DNA of 64,000 bases from Gammaproteobacteria bacterium (GCA_022360445.1 JAKSCV010000036.1:124001-188000); one strand, 5' to 3'. Numbered from the stretch's first letter, positions 29,173-38,547 are shown. Numbers and translations: made by a program. Notes: generated by a model from the letters alone, not told the origin.

Positions 29173-29934
29173 ATGCAAATAAACAACAAGGTGGCAATGG
29201 TCACGGGTGCTGCATCAGGTCTGGGAGAAGCCACTGCACGACGCTTGGCAAGAGAGGGGGCAAAAGTGGGCGTACTGGACAGGGATATCGTGCGCGCAGA
29301 GAGTGTCGCAAAAGATATTGGTGGACTGGCATTGACCTGTGATGTCACCGACGAAAAGGCTGTGGGGTCTGCACTTGCCGCGCTTGCAGAGTGGCATGAA
29401 ATCCCTTCAATTGTGGTTAACTGCGCGGGAATTGGTCAATCAGAAAAAGTGATCAGCGGCGGAAAAGCTCTGCCTTTTGCCAACCACAAAAAAGTGATCG
29501 ATACACATCTGAACGGTACCTTCAACGTTATTCGGTTGGCAGCAGAGCAAATGATTAAGCGCATGCCTGATGAGCAGGGGCAGCGAGGTGTTTTTGTCAA
29601 TACATCGTCTATTTCAGGGATAGAAGGGCAAATTGGAGCAGTGTCTTATGCGGCGGCAAAAGCCGGCATTGCAGGTATGACTCTGCCTCTGGCAAGAGAG
29701 TTCAGCCGCTATGGCATCCGTGTGGTTGCGATTGCGCCGGGCTTGTTTGAAACCCCCATGGTCGGCGAACTGCGCCAAAGCGAAGTCGATAAAATGGTTG
29801 CAGGTGTTCCGTTTCCACACCGGTTTGGTCGGCCGGAGGAATATGCCCGGCTTGCTCGGGACATTATCGAGAACCCCATGCTGAACGGTGAAATTATTCG
29901 CCTGGATGCTGCGTTCAGAATAGGTGGCTTGTAA
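29173..29934 (+). CDS. Short-chain dehydrogenase/reductase, 3-hydroxyacyl-CoA dehydrogenase-like
   Basis: This is a 253-residue NAD(H)-dependent oxidoreductase. The cofactor motif TGAASGLG is at residues 11-18, and the catalytic Tyr159 and Lys163 lie in SYAAAKAG with the serine in NTSSISG. The overall pattern (VLDRD after the second strand, and VAIAPGLFETPMV) is that of type 2 3-hydroxyacyl-CoA dehydrogenases/HSD17B10 relatives, which act in beta-oxidation of branched or steroid acyl-CoAs. It starts at the ATG after GGTGAGG and is translationally coupled to the DsbA-fold gene (TAATG). Confidence 0.9.
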   Translation: MQINNKVAMVTGAASGLGEATARRLAREGAKVGVLDRDIVRAESVAKDIGGLALTCDVTDEKAVGSALAALAEWHEIPSIVVNCAGIGQSEKVISGGKALPFANHKKVIDTHLNGTFNVIRLAAEQMIKRMPDEQGQRGVFVNTSSISGIEGQIGAVSYAAAKAGIAGMTLPLAREFSRYGIRVVAIAPGLFETPMVGELRQSEVDKMVAGVPFPHRFGRPEEYARLARDIIENPMLNGEIIRLDAAFRIGGL

Positions 29935-30569
29935 TGTCAGCAACACTTTATTATGTCCATGACCCGATGTGCAGCTGGTGTTGGGCTTTCAAACCTACTT
30001 GGGTAAAGATCAAATCCGGTTTGTCCAACTCCATTCTTACACAGCGACTGTTGGGTGGCTTGGCTGCAGATAACCAGGACAAAATGCCTGATGAACTGCA
30101 GCACTTTCTGCAGCAAACATGGTTAAAAATCATGCAGGTTGTGCCCGGTACTCAATTCAATTTTGACTTCTGGCGCCTGTGTGAACCAAGACGCTCGACT
30201 TGGCCTGCTTGCCGGGCCGTGATCGCTGCCAGACAGCTTGATGCAGAGTTGGAAGAAGCAATGATTGAGGCGATCCAGAAGGCCTACTATTTAAATGCGG
30301 AAAACCCCTCGAATGACAGTACATTGATCAAACTGGCTATTCAAATAGGCCTGGATGAGAATGAGTTTGCACAGCGGCTTCATTGCCCAGAGACACAGCG
30401 TACGTTATCCAATGAAATCCAGCAGGCATCGGCCTTAGGGGCTGAAGGCTTTCCAAGCTTAATCCTGGAAGAAGATGGTAGGCATCAGCGTATTGCTTAT
30501 GATTACAACGACGCAGGCATGGTGTTGGAGAATCCGCTGATCCTACGTGCAGGAAATCTAAGGATATAA
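29934..30569 (+). CDS. DsbA family (FrnE-like) thioredoxin-fold protein
   Basis: This is a 211-residue protein with a CSWC redox motif close to the N-terminus (YYVHDPMCSWCWAFKPTW), followed by the helical insertion and the C-terminal GAEGFPSLIL cis-proline strand of the DsbA/HCCA family. There is no signal peptide, so it should act in the cytoplasm as a disulfide isomerase or thiol oxidoreductase. Its ATG overlaps the SDR stop codon. Confidence 0.87.
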   Translation: MSATLYYVHDPMCSWCWAFKPTWVKIKSGLSNSILTQRLLGGLAADNQDKMPDELQHFLQQTWLKIMQVVPGTQFNFDFWRLCEPRRSTWPACRAVIAARQLDAELEEAMIEAIQKAYYLNAENPSNDSTLIKLAIQIGLDENEFAQRLHCPETQRTLSNEIQQASALGAEGFPSLILEEDGRHQRIAYDYNDAGMVLENPLILRAGNLRI

Positions 30570-30645
30570 CTCATTTCAGCGGGTCTGTTTCCAAGTGAGC
30601 AACAGGTTTGCGTTTACTGTAGTGGTTTGGTTTGAGGAGAGGCCA

Positions 30646-31698
30646 CTAAATGATAGGGCCTTCTGGCGTGGGACGTGCAACAGGTTCAGGGGCGTGCTCC
30701 TCATGAAACTCGTCCACTTTTGCTTCCACCTCATCAATATCACTAAAGCGGGCGACATGGTAGAGTGCATCTCCCTCATTAATCAGTGGTAGGTTTGTTC
30801 TACCGATTACAATACCGCTGAAAGGCGCAGTGACTTGCAGCTCCCGTTCACCAAAGGGGTCAGCTACAATGCCGAGCAGGGCGCTTTTCTTGACTCGCCC
30901 GCCCAGCGGCACCATGGCTCGAAAAATACCGCTTTCGCCAGCACGTATCCAGGCGGTGGACCGGGCGATAACGGGTTCAACCGCTACTTTTTTCTTGGTA
31001 CGCTTTTTTGGTAGCATCCCCAGCTCACGCATGACATTGGTGATACCTTTTACGCCTGCTCTGATTGACACTTCGTCAAAACGTAACGCTTCGCCGCTTT
31101 CGTACAACAGTATTGGAATGCCTGCCTCAGCCGCTGCTTCACGCAGTGAGCCATCACGCAGATTTGATGAAATTATCACCGGCACATTAAAAGCATGTGC
31201 CAGGCTCTCTGCTTCCTTATTTTCCAAGTTCGCGCGGATTTGCGGTAGATTGCTTCGGTGTATGGCTCCGGTATGCAGATCGATACCGTGCGTACTTTTA
31301 GTGACGATTTCTTCCATGAACAGATGAGCAATACGAGCCGCGAGTGAGCCTTTTTCGCTGCCTGGGAACGAGCGATTCAGGTCTCGGCGATCAGGCAGAT
31401 AACGGGAGTGATTAATAAAACCATGGACATTGACGATCGGTACAGCAAGGACTGTCCCACGCAACTGGCGTAGAGCAGACAGCTTCAGCAAGCGGCGAAT
31501 GATTTCAACGCCGTTAATTTCGTCGCCGTGAATAGCTGCGCTGACAAAAAGTCGTGGACCATCCCGCTTACCTCTGATCACGTGAACAGGGATAGACATA
31601 GGCGTGTGGGTGTAAAGGCGGCCAGCAGGCAGGTCAATTGTTGTACGGGTGCCTGGTCTGATATCGTGGCTATTGATGCAAAAGTGCTCGGCAGTCAT
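30646..31698 (-). CDS. Succinylglutamate desuccinylase/aspartoacylase family protein
   Basis: This is a 350-residue predicted zinc amidohydrolase of the M14-like AstE/ASPA fold. The zinc site is seen in SAAIHGDEINGVE (His and Glu) and the second histidine in GIDLHTGA. The catalytic glutamate is in LLYESGEALRF. A C-terminal biotinyl/lipoyl-like beta domain (residues about 250-330) is common in this subgroup. ATG 31698 with AAAGG upstream, 4 nt after the rimK stop, is preferred to a longer frame that overlaps rimK. Being next to rimK suggests it trims or edits glutamyl tails (inference). Confidence 0.88.
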   Translation of the reverse strand: MTAEHFCINSHDIRPGTRTTIDLPAGRLYTHTPMSIPVHVIRGKRDGPRLFVSAAIHGDEINGVEIIRRLLKLSALRQLRGTVLAVPIVNVHGFINHSRYLPDRRDLNRSFPGSEKGSLAARIAHLFMEEIVTKSTHGIDLHTGAIHRSNLPQIRANLENKEAESLAHAFNVPVIISSNLRDGSLREAAAEAGIPILLYESGEALRFDEVSIRAGVKGITNVMRELGMLPKKRTKKKVAVEPVIARSTAWIRAGESGIFRAMVPLGGRVKKSALLGIVADPFGERELQVTAPFSGIVIGRTNLPLINEGDALYHVARFSDIDEVEAKVDEFHEEHAPEPVARPTPEGPII

Positions 31699-31702
31699 GG
31701 GT

Positions 31703-32608
31703 TTAACCTTTGCCCCGTGTGCGGGTTTGGTTGGGTTTGGCGTGTTTTTCAATAAACTGGATGATCAGGGTAGCAATGTCTTTGCCTGTAGCCGCCTCGA
31801 TGCCTTCAAGCCCGGGTGAGGAGTTGACTTCCATAACCAGTGGCCCGCGATCTGAGCGCAACAGGTCAACCCCGGCCACATTGAGCCCCATGATCCGCGC
31901 GGCTTTTACGGCAGTGGCCCGTTCTTCAGGGGTGATTCTAATGGTTGAAGCCGAGCCGCCTCGATGCAAATTGGAACGGAGCTCGCCCGGCAACGCCTGA
32001 CGTTTCATAGCCGCGACGACCTTGTCACCGATAACCAAGCAGCGAATGTCGGCGCCACCGGCCTCTTTGATGTACTCTTGAACCATAATGTGAGCTTTCA
32101 ATCCCATGAATGCTTCAATCACGCTTTCTGCGGCTTTAGTGGTTTCTGCTAGCACGACACCAATGCCCTGTGTACCTTCCAGCAATTTAATCACCAGCGG
32201 GGCGCCGCCGACCATTTTGATGAGGTCTTTAATGTCATCCGGATCGTGAGCATAGCCAGTGCTCGGCAGCCCCACACCTTTGCGAGCCAGTAATTGTAAA
32301 GAGCGCAGTTTGTCTCGGGAGCGTGTGATGGCAACTGATTCATTCAATGGAAATGACCCCATCATTTCAAATTGCCGAAGCACGGCAGCACCGTAGAAAG
32401 TGACTGAAGCACCTATTCTAGGTATGACGGCATCAAAGGAGGGTAGGCGGCCTCCTTTCCAATGTACTTCTGGTTTGCTCGGAGCAATATCCATGTAACA
32501 TCTCAGCACGTCAAGGACTATAGGTTCGTGGTCGTGCTTGTCACAGGCTTCAACCAACCGTTTTGTGGAATAAAGGTTTTTGTTGCGAGAGAGGATTGCA
32601 ATTTTCAT
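31703..32608 (-). CDS. rimK: Ribosomal protein S6--L-glutamate ligase RimK
   Basis: This is a 301-residue ATP-grasp ligase that adds glutamate residues to the C-terminus of ribosomal protein S6. It begins [20 protein letters not shown]. The nucleotide-binding part includes [20 protein letters not shown] and [19 protein letters not shown], and the metal-binding end is [14 protein letters not shown]. The length matches E. coli RimK (300). It lies in a cluster with the AstE-like gene downstream and the retropepsin-like gene upstream. Confidence 0.95.
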   Translation of the reverse strand: MKIAILSRNKNLYSTKRLVEACDKHDHEPIVLDVLRCYMDIAPSKPEVHWKGGRLPSFDAVIPRIGASVTFYGAAVLRQFEMMGSFPLNESVAITRSRDKLRSLQLLARKGVGLPSTGYAHDPDDIKDLIKMVGGAPLVIKLLEGTQGIGVVLAETTKAAESVIEAFMGLKAHIMVQEYIKEAGGADIRCLVIGDKVVAAMKRQALPGELRSNLHRGGSASTIRITPEERATAVKAARIMGLNVAGVDLLRSDRGPLVMEVNSSPGLEGIEAATGKDIATLIIQFIEKHAKPNQTRTRGKG

Positions 32609-32753
32609 TGGAAGATTGTTTTCTCTTTTTTTGCTGTGGCTGTTTGTGTGTTGGTTTATAGTGGATAATCTATGCTATCAATCGGCAGCATATTAATAAG
32701 GCCAGTCGGATAGTCAGTAACATGTTTGTTATCCGTCGTCGACTGAAAGTTTT

Positions 32754-33341
32754 TTATTGGCCGAGCAAGTAGGAGGCTGCTGGGTTGACAATGATACGGC
32801 CTTTCATGGCTGTTCGTCCCAAAAGCATTCGAAAGCGCATGGAGTCCCGATTGGTGAGCGTCATTTCAATTGGCCAGCGGTGGTGCGCAAAGGCCAAGTC
32901 TGTGCTGATGACGTAACGCAGCTCGCGATGCCCACCGGAGTCTGTGACCTGACGCTGATCGAGAGCTTCTGTTTCACAGTAGACTTCAGTCTCCAGGTCT
33001 CCTTGGTATGGGTGCATTCCGAAGCGTACCCAAGTTGTACCATTTTTTTTAAAAGGCTGGATGGAAAAAGCATGCAGGCAAGAGGTTTTAGCGCCTGTGT
33101 CTATTTTTGCTTTGATGCGGGTTAAACCGATGTCAGGTAGGGATACCCACTCACGCCAACCGACGGTAAGAAAGGGCTGGCTGGGTTTTACTGCGGATGT
33201 GTCTGCTTGTGTGAGTGAGCTCACGTGTGAGTGCATGTAGGAGGGGGCTGAGTTCCGTTTTGCGTTGACTGTATCGGCAAGCCGGATGGTCGTCAATGAT
33301 TTTTGTCTCTGTGGCGTTCGGTTTAGTGTATCAGTGTCCAA
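32754..33341 (-). CDS. RimK-associated retropepsin-like protease (putative ATP-dependent zinc protease family)
   Basis: This is a protein of up to 195 residues. The core [20 protein letters not shown] followed by [13 protein letters not shown] is the aspartic-protease-like D-T-G flap of the PF05618 family, commonly encoded with RimK (RimB-like). The start is uncertain: the TTG at 33341 overlaps the MBL gene by 19 nt, and the ATG at 33236 would give 160 residues, closer to the usual size. The first 50 residues look unconserved. It probably acts on RimK or its modified target (inference from linkage). Confidence 0.83.
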   Translation of the reverse strand: MDTDTLNRTPQRQKSLTTIRLADTVNAKRNSAPSYMHSHVSSLTQADTSAVKPSQPFLTVGWREWVSLPDIGLTRIKAKIDTGAKTSCLHAFSIQPFKKNGTTWVRFGMHPYQGDLETEVYCETEALDQRQVTDSGGHRELRYVISTDLAFAHHRWPIEMTLTNRDSMRFRMLLGRTAMKGRIIVNPAASYLLGQ

Positions 33342-34183
33342 ATCCCTTCTTTTTCTTCACCTGAGACGGTGTTATCGTCTTTAAGTTTTAAGAGGATTGC
33401 ATAGACAGTATTCCCAGCCATCTTATGCAAATGCTTGGGTACATCCTGATAGACAATTTCAACAATATCCGGAATAGTGGTGGGTTGATTGATGCGTTTG
33501 AGCGCGTCGAGGACCATATTTTCACGTACTTGTCTGTGGTCCAGGATTTCCTGGAGGATAGTTTTCGGGGGGCGCATGATTCGCCCATGAGCTGGAGCGA
33601 GCGCTTCAATGTTCATGTCTTTCAGACGCTTAATTTGTGTCAGATAGTCTGTCATGCCACCGTCTGGTGGCATAATGACGACAGTGGCACCATCCATGAC
33701 CATGTCTCCAGCTAACAGCAGTTTTTCCTCTTCTAGGAAATAACATAAGTGATTAAGAGCGTGCCCGGGTGTGTGTAAACAAGTTAATGTGAATTCGTCG
33801 CAGTCAATGTGGTCACCTTCGTCCAGGAAATAGTCGCAGCGAAAGTTTTCGTCCCGGACTGTTTGGAGTTCCACGCGGTGAGCATAAATAGGCGCACCTG
33901 TCAGTGCTTGCAGGGATTGGGAGCCTGGCGAGTGGTCGGGGTGTGTATGGGTCACTAAAATCCACTTTAAGTTCCCACCGCAGGCTTCGGCAACCGTTTG
34001 GATGTGCTCGGGGTCATCCATGCCGGGATCAATCACGGCAACTTCCTGGTGGCCAATCAGGTAGGTGTTGGTCCCCGGACCTGTCATGGGACTGGCATTG
34101 GGTGCTGTAATCCGTCTGACCAGTGGACTCAATGATGTGACTAAACCCGGTTTGAACTGTTCCATAATCTCAGCTGGAATCAC
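33323..34183 (-). CDS. MBL-fold metallohydrolase (LACTB2-like)
   Basis: This is a 286-residue metallo-beta-lactamase-fold hydrolase. The metal-binding motif is THTHPDHS with further ligands in [11 protein letters not shown] and [10 protein letters not shown]. The C-terminal helical domain after APAHGRIM resembles the winged-helix part of LACTB2-like enzymes. The start is a GTG at 34183 with GAGGGG upstream; an ATG lies six codons later. The substrate is unknown; relatives include nucleases and thioester hydrolases. Confidence 0.88.
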   Translation of the reverse strand: MIPAEIMEQFKPGLVTSLSPLVRRITAPNASPMTGPGTNTYLIGHQEVAVIDPGMDDPEHIQTVAEACGGNLKWILVTHTHPDHSPGSQSLQALTGAPIYAHRVELQTVRDENFRCDYFLDEGDHIDCDEFTLTCLHTPGHALNHLCYFLEEEKLLLAGDMVMDGATVVIMPPDGGMTDYLTQIKRLKDMNIEALAPAHGRIMRPPKTILQEILDHRQVRENMVLDALKRINQPTTIPDIVEIVYQDVPKHLHKMAGNTVYAILLKLKDDNTVSGEEKEGIWTLIH

Positions 34184-34258
34184 CCTTTACCCCTCAAAAA
34201 AGTCTTGGTTGCCTTGTTATTCTGGTGCCGTGTTAGACTTCGACCTTAGCATATTTTG

Positions 34259-34663
34259 TTAAAAGTTGTCCTTGCGGATGAAGCGTGTGATTTGTCGTCG
34301 GGACTTTTTAGACGGCTTTCTTGGGGCATGGGGTGTGGGGCGAGCAGCTTTTCGCATCCGTGCAGCTTCTTCTCGCCGTGCCATACTTTCGACGGTTTCC
34401 TGGTACATCATAATGGCCTCTTTGGCAGGGCCACGCTTGTTGTTGAGCTGTAGCACGGTCACGGTATACTTGTCGTAGCCCCGGAGGATTTCCAGTACGT
34501 CACCGGCTTTTATACCTTTCGCCGGTTTAACCCGTGTTCCATTAAGGTGTACTTTTCCGCCGTTGACAGCCTCTGCTGCCAGCGAGCGTGTCTTGAAAAA
34601 ACGGGCGGCCCAGAGCCATTTGTCGATACGGAGGGCGTTTAACGGGTTAGTTGCTGTCACCAT
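34259..34663 (-). CDS. hslR: Heat shock protein 15 (S4-domain RNA-binding protein)
   Basis: This is a 134-residue protein with an N-terminal S4 RNA-binding domain (LRIDKWLWAARFFKTRSLA, then NGGKVHLNGTRVKPAKGI) and a strongly basic tail. E. coli Hsp15, which rescues stalled 50S subunits carrying nascent tRNA, has 133 residues and the same layout. ATG 34663 is preferred over a TTG 12 codons upstream. Confidence 0.93.
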   Translation of the reverse strand: MVTATNPLNALRIDKWLWAARFFKTRSLAAEAVNGGKVHLNGTRVKPAKGIKAGDVLEILRGYDKYTVTVLQLNNKRGPAKEAIMMYQETVESMARREEAARMRKAARPTPHAPRKPSKKSRRQITRFIRKDNF

Positions 34664-34716
34664 AACCGTATTGTTATGTTTTCTCACATCCCTAATCAAT
34701 AGATAGGAGCGAATTT

Positions 34717-35370
34717 ATGTCCTTAGAACTGATCAGCTTCAAGTTATGTCCTTATGTTCAGCGTTCTGTGATCACGTTGTTATATAAGGAAGTTCCCTTT
34801 GATATTACTTACATTGATCTTAATAACCCGCCTGAATGGTTCCAGGAAATCTCTCCACTGGGCAAAGTGCCGGTCCTGAAAGTAAACGGCGCCGTTTTAT
34901 TTGAGTCCGCTGTGATCAATGAATATATCGATGAAACAACGGGATCTCCACTACACCCGACTGACCCTTTATTACGTGCGCAAAATCGTGCCTGGATTGA
35001 ATACTTTTCAACTATGTTGATGACCCAGTTTCAAATGGTGAATGCGGAAACAGAAGAAGCTTTTGAAGCAAGAAAGAGTGATATGTTGAGCCAGATTCAA
35101 CGGCTGGAGTCCCAGTTGGGCAGCGGGCCTTATTTTAACGGTCAGGATTTTTCATTGGCGGATACGGCTGCTGCGCCGATTTTTACTCGCATGGTGCTGA
35201 TGAATGAGCGGTTAAATTATTTTGATCCAGCCACGGCACCCCATTTTGATCAGTGGGGTCAAACGCTGCTGGCAATGCCGGCGGTGAAAAATTCCGTTGT
35301 TGATGACTTTGATGAGTTGTACATCCATTTTATGAAAAACATGGGAAGCTATATTTCAAGCCGTATTTAA
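34717..35370 (+). CDS. Glutathione S-transferase family protein
   Basis: This is a 217-residue cytosolic protein. The thioredoxin-fold N-domain carries FKLCPYVQRS with a likely catalytic cysteine, the cis-proline KVPVLKV and the glutathione-contact FESAVINEYID. The helical C-domain follows (QDFSLADTAAAPIF). The cysteine active site is like that of omega/SspA-type GSTs, which act as thioltransferases. GGAG lies before the ATG. Confidence 0.9.
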   Translation: MSLELISFKLCPYVQRSVITLLYKEVPFDITYIDLNNPPEWFQEISPLGKVPVLKVNGAVLFESAVINEYIDETTGSPLHPTDPLLRAQNRAWIEYFSTMLMTQFQMVNAETEEAFEARKSDMLSQIQRLESQLGSGPYFNGQDFSLADTAAAPIFTRMVLMNERLNYFDPATAPHFDQWGQTLLAMPAVKNSVVDDFDELYIHFMKNMGSYISSRI

Positions 35371-35676
35371 AGAAGACAGGGTTTTGGGTCGCGTGCGGAA
35401 TTTACGCATTGGCAATTTAAGGAACCTCTGACTAAATCCTGAAGGATGAGACTTAAAAAGCACATTTGTTGCGTTGCAAATCTCGTCAAGGACTTAAGGC
35501 CATTGTCTCTGCTTTGTGCCTTGCAACGGCCTGCTTCAGGTCACGCAGAAACAGTATGGACTTGATCAGAGGTTTCTAGAGTAAGAAATTTTTCACTGAA
35601 GAATAGTTTTTTAGCCCTCTCTTTTCTTACAATAATAAAAAAACAATTGTGACAACATTAATCGGAGGAAGGGCCA
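35371..35676. other. Non-coding spacer with a MITE-like repeat
   Basis: No gene is seen in this 306-nt spacer. Its middle part is the MITE-like element at 35419-35577. The last 20 nt include the AATCGGAGGAAGG ribosome binding site of the following gene. Confidence 0.6.
35419..35577. repeat. MITE-like element with terminal inverted repeats
   Basis: The left end AAGGAACCTCTGACTAA and the right end CTTGATCAGAGGTTTCT are imperfect inverted copies of each other, about 160 nt apart, with no reading frame between them. Inside, CGTTGCAA (35472-35479) and TTGCAACG (35521-35528) form a second inverted pair, so the transcript could fold. The same end sequence recurs at 38548 and 55096. It is probably a non-autonomous relic of an insertion sequence; I do not name the parent family. 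Confidence 0.6.
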
Positions 35677-36081
35677 ATGCCCAAAGATGCTCAAGCCATG
35701 CTGGCTGACCCGGGGCCAGATCAGGTTTACCGGGAAGCCTTGAATGCAGGCACATTTCAGATTCAGCAATGTACTGCCTGCAGCAAACACATTTTTTATC
35801 CTCGGCTCGTTTGTCCCCATTGCGGTTCCAATGAAATTGCCTGGGCGTCACCCAGTGGGCAGGGGACCGTTTATTCAACCACGGTTGTCCGTCGCAAGCC
35901 TGAGCGTGGGGGTGACATCAACGTCGCGATGGTTGAATTGGATGAAGGTGTACGCATGATGAGCCGAGTGGAAGGGTTGCCACCTGCTGAGGTAACAATT
36001 GGCCTGCGTGTGACGGCCCGGCTTGTTGAACAGGGTGAAAACAAGCAGGTTATTTTTGAGCCGGCAGGAGGTGCGCAATGA
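35677..36081 (+). CDS. Zn-ribbon OB-fold protein (DUF35), acyl-CoA-binding partner
   Basis: This is a 134-residue protein. The N-terminal rubredoxin-like zinc ribbon is C-T-A-C...C-P-H-C (CTACSKHIFYPRLVCPHCG), followed by an OB-fold (GTVYSTTVVRRKPERG, then VTARLVEQG). DUF35 proteins bind acyl-CoA and pair with thiolase-fold enzymes. Here the next gene is exactly such a protein and the two overlap (ATGA). A strong GGAGG site precedes the start. Confidence 0.92.
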   Translation: MPKDAQAMLADPGPDQVYREALNAGTFQIQQCTACSKHIFYPRLVCPHCGSNEIAWASPSGQGTVYSTTVVRRKPERGGDINVAMVELDEGVRMMSRVEGLPPAEVTIGLRVTARLVEQGENKQVIFEPAGGAQ

Positions 36082-37229
36082 GTCATCCGTTAAGAGGGTC
36101 AACGGCTATTGTAGGGGCGTCGACAGCGGGCCTGGGGGCCTGCCCGGGGCATACAGAGATGGATATCATCGTGACTGCCGCGCACCAGGCATTAGCTGAT
36201 GCTGGCTTGAAAATCACCGATGTTGATGGGTTGTTTTCCTGCTCGACGGTGTATTCGCTGGCGACATTGTCCATTGGTGAATACTTAGGGATTAAGCCCA
36301 AGTTTTCAGACAGTAATCAGATTGGCGGTTCGTCTTTTGTCGGTCACATGCTCACCGCTGCGATGGCGATTCAAAATGGTCTTTGTGAAACTGCATTGAT
36401 TGTGTATGGCAGTAATCAGCGGTCAGCGGCGGGTAAGCTGGTGGGTCTACCGGAGCCAGACTTCTACGAGGCGCCTTACGAGCCAAAACAACCTCCCTCC
36501 AGTTATGCGATGGTCGCTGCGCGGCATATGCATGAGTTTGGCACAACCAGAGAACAGCTCGCGCAAGTCGCCGTGGATGCCCGGCAATGGGCCCGCATGA
36601 ATCCCGAAGCATTTATGCGTGACGAACTCAGCATTGAAGATGTGTTGAATGCCCGGATGGTCAGTGACCCATTGACCGTACGTGACTGCTGTCTGGTGAC
36701 CGATGGTGGGGGTGCGATCGTTATGGTTTCAGCAGATCGTGCCAAAGACTTTCCACACAAGCCGGCTTATGTTTTGGGTGTTGGCATGGCGCATTGGCAC
36801 CGGAATATTTCAGCCATGCCGGATTACACGGTGTCTGCTGCGTCTGAGTCTGGCCCGCGTGCATTTGACATGGCAGGTCTTACGCCTTCCGATGTGGATG
36901 TCCTCGAACTCTACGATGCGTTTACAATCAACACCATTATGTTTTTGGAAGACTTGGGCTTTTGCAAGAAAGGTGAAGGTGGTCCCTTTGTTGCCGACGG
37001 CCACATTGGTCCTGGCGGGAGTACGCCGGTTAATACGAATGGTGGAGGTTTGTCATGCTGTCACCCTGGCATGTACGGCATGTTTACCATTGTCGAAGCC
37101 GTTCGACAACTGCGAGGCCAATGCGCAGAGCGCCAGATTGAAGGGGCTGAAATCGCTTTATCCCATGGTAATGGTGGACGGTTTTCGAGCCAGGTAACGG
37201 CTTTGCTGGGTAGCGAAGCCACTTTGTAA
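36078..37229 (+). CDS. Thiolase-fold protein (lipid-transfer/SCP-x-like), possible aldolase
   Basis: This is a 383-residue protein of the thiolase superfamily, COG0183-like, translationally coupled to the DUF35 gene. The position where thiolases carry the nucleophilic cysteine reads NQIGGSSFVGHMLTAAMAIQ, with serine instead. The C-terminal region is NTNGGGLSCCHPGMYGMFTI. Ltp2-type steroid aldolases share both the lost cysteine and the need for a DUF35 partner, so carbon-carbon retro-aldol cleavage of an acyl-CoA is possible (inference). Conventional thiolase activity is less likely. An acyl-CoA dehydrogenase follows 59 nt downstream. Confidence 0.85.
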   Translation: MSHPLRGSTAIVGASTAGLGACPGHTEMDIIVTAAHQALADAGLKITDVDGLFSCSTVYSLATLSIGEYLGIKPKFSDSNQIGGSSFVGHMLTAAMAIQNGLCETALIVYGSNQRSAAGKLVGLPEPDFYEAPYEPKQPPSSYAMVAARHMHEFGTTREQLAQVAVDARQWARMNPEAFMRDELSIEDVLNARMVSDPLTVRDCCLVTDGGGAIVMVSADRAKDFPHKPAYVLGVGMAHWHRNISAMPDYTVSAASESGPRAFDMAGLTPSDVDVLELYDAFTINTIMFLEDLGFCKKGEGGPFVADGHIGPGGSTPVNTNGGGLSCCHPGMYGMFTIVEAVRQLRGQCAERQIEGAEIALSHGNGGRFSSQVTALLGSEATL

Positions 37230-37288
37230 TTCCGGATGGTGGACTGGAGTCAACAGCAGTCCATCGTTCACAGAGTGGAGGTATCACA

Positions 37289-38422
37289 ATGGATGAACAG
37301 GCATTTCGACTTGAAGTCAGGCAGTTTATTCACAAGCATTTCCCGGAGGAGTGGCGGTTTCCTTCTTACCGGTTAAGCCTGAGAAAAACAGAGTCTTGGC
37401 AGCGTATGCTGCATGAAAAGGGTTGGGGGGCACCGAGCTGGCCTAAAGAGTATGGCGGCATGGGGCTCAACCCTTATGAACAGATCATTTTCCAGGATGA
37501 GATGGATAAGGCCGGTGTCAACATTGCACCAAATGCCGGGATCACTATGCTGGGCCCGCTATTAATCCGCTATGGAAACGAGGAACAGAAGAAGGCGTAT
37601 CTCTCCGATATCATGAGTGGTAAGACGATCTGGGCACAGGGTTACTCAGAGCCCGGCGCTGGTTCCGACCTGGCGAACTTACGTACTTCAGCGGTTTTGG
37701 ATGGTGATCATTTTGTAGTCAACGGGCAAAAAATATGGACATCGTTTGCGCACGAAGCGGATATGATCTTTCTGTTGGTCCGCACAGATAAAGATGCGAA
37801 AAAACAGGAGGGCATCAGCTTTCTGCTGGTGGATATGAAGTCGCCAGGCATTACAATCAAGCGCATTACGAATATTTCTGGTCATTCTGAGTTTTGTGAA
37901 GTCTTTTTTGACAATGTACGTGTGCCTCGAGACAGCATGGTCGGAGCGATTAATAAAGGCTGGTCTATGGCCAAGTCGTTATTAGGCTCTGAGCGGATTA
38001 CACTTGGCAGCCCTAAAATTGCTAAATACCCACTCAGTCTTTTAAAAAATCTGGCTGATGATAAAGGTTTGTTTTCAGACCCGGTATTCACGTCCCGTTA
38101 CACCGAAATTAAAATGGATGTTGATGATCTGAATGCTGCATTTGTACGTTTTGCGGATGTTCTGCGTCGAGGTGAGGAGCTTGGTCCAGAGGTCTCGTTG
38201 TTAAAAATCTGGATTACAGAGGCTTTTCAGCGCGTCACAGATGTGCTGGTTGAGTATGCAGGTGAGCACGGTTGTGTGGATGAGATGTTGGCTTTAAGTC
38301 AGGGGTCAACATTGCACCCTGCTAATCAATATTTTATCTCACGGCCCTCTACTATTTATGGGGGTACCAACGAAATTCAGCGAAACATTTTGACCAAGGC
38401 CGTGTTGCAGTTGCCTGGCTAA
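37289..38422 (+). CDS. Acyl-CoA dehydrogenase family protein
   Basis: This is a 377-residue FAD enzyme that introduces the alpha-beta double bond in acyl-CoA. Motifs seen are WAQGYSEPGAGSDLANLRT (FAD/substrate loop), VNGQKIWTSFAH and the C-terminal STIYGGTNEIQRNIL. Length and motifs are as expected for the family. It probably forms one operon with the DUF35 and thiolase-fold genes, with a GGAGG site before its ATG. The substrate is unknown; polycyclic or branched acyl-CoAs are typical for this neighbourhood. Confidence 0.92.
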   Translation: MDEQAFRLEVRQFIHKHFPEEWRFPSYRLSLRKTESWQRMLHEKGWGAPSWPKEYGGMGLNPYEQIIFQDEMDKAGVNIAPNAGITMLGPLLIRYGNEEQKKAYLSDIMSGKTIWAQGYSEPGAGSDLANLRTSAVLDGDHFVVNGQKIWTSFAHEADMIFLLVRTDKDAKKQEGISFLLVDMKSPGITIKRITNISGHSEFCEVFFDNVRVPRDSMVGAINKGWSMAKSLLGSERITLGSPKIAKYPLSLLKNLADDKGLFSDPVFTSRYTEIKMDVDDLNAAFVRFADVLRRGEELGPEVSLLKIWITEAFQRVTDVLVEYAGEHGCVDEMLALSQGSTLHPANQYFISRPSTIYGGTNEIQRNILTKAVLQLPG

Positions 38423-38547
38423 AGCGGAGAGCCCAAGGGAGGAAACTTTGAGTAAGAGACTCCCTTGCTTCTCCAGAGCTTTGATTGGGTGACGGGCGTG
38501 ATGTGTCTCCTTGCGACGATCCTGTTTTAAAGGGGCCGCTTGTTAGG

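Noticed and set aside
35419-35577. Complete insertion sequence
   Set aside because: At about 160 nt with no transposase frame it can only be a non-autonomous repeat.
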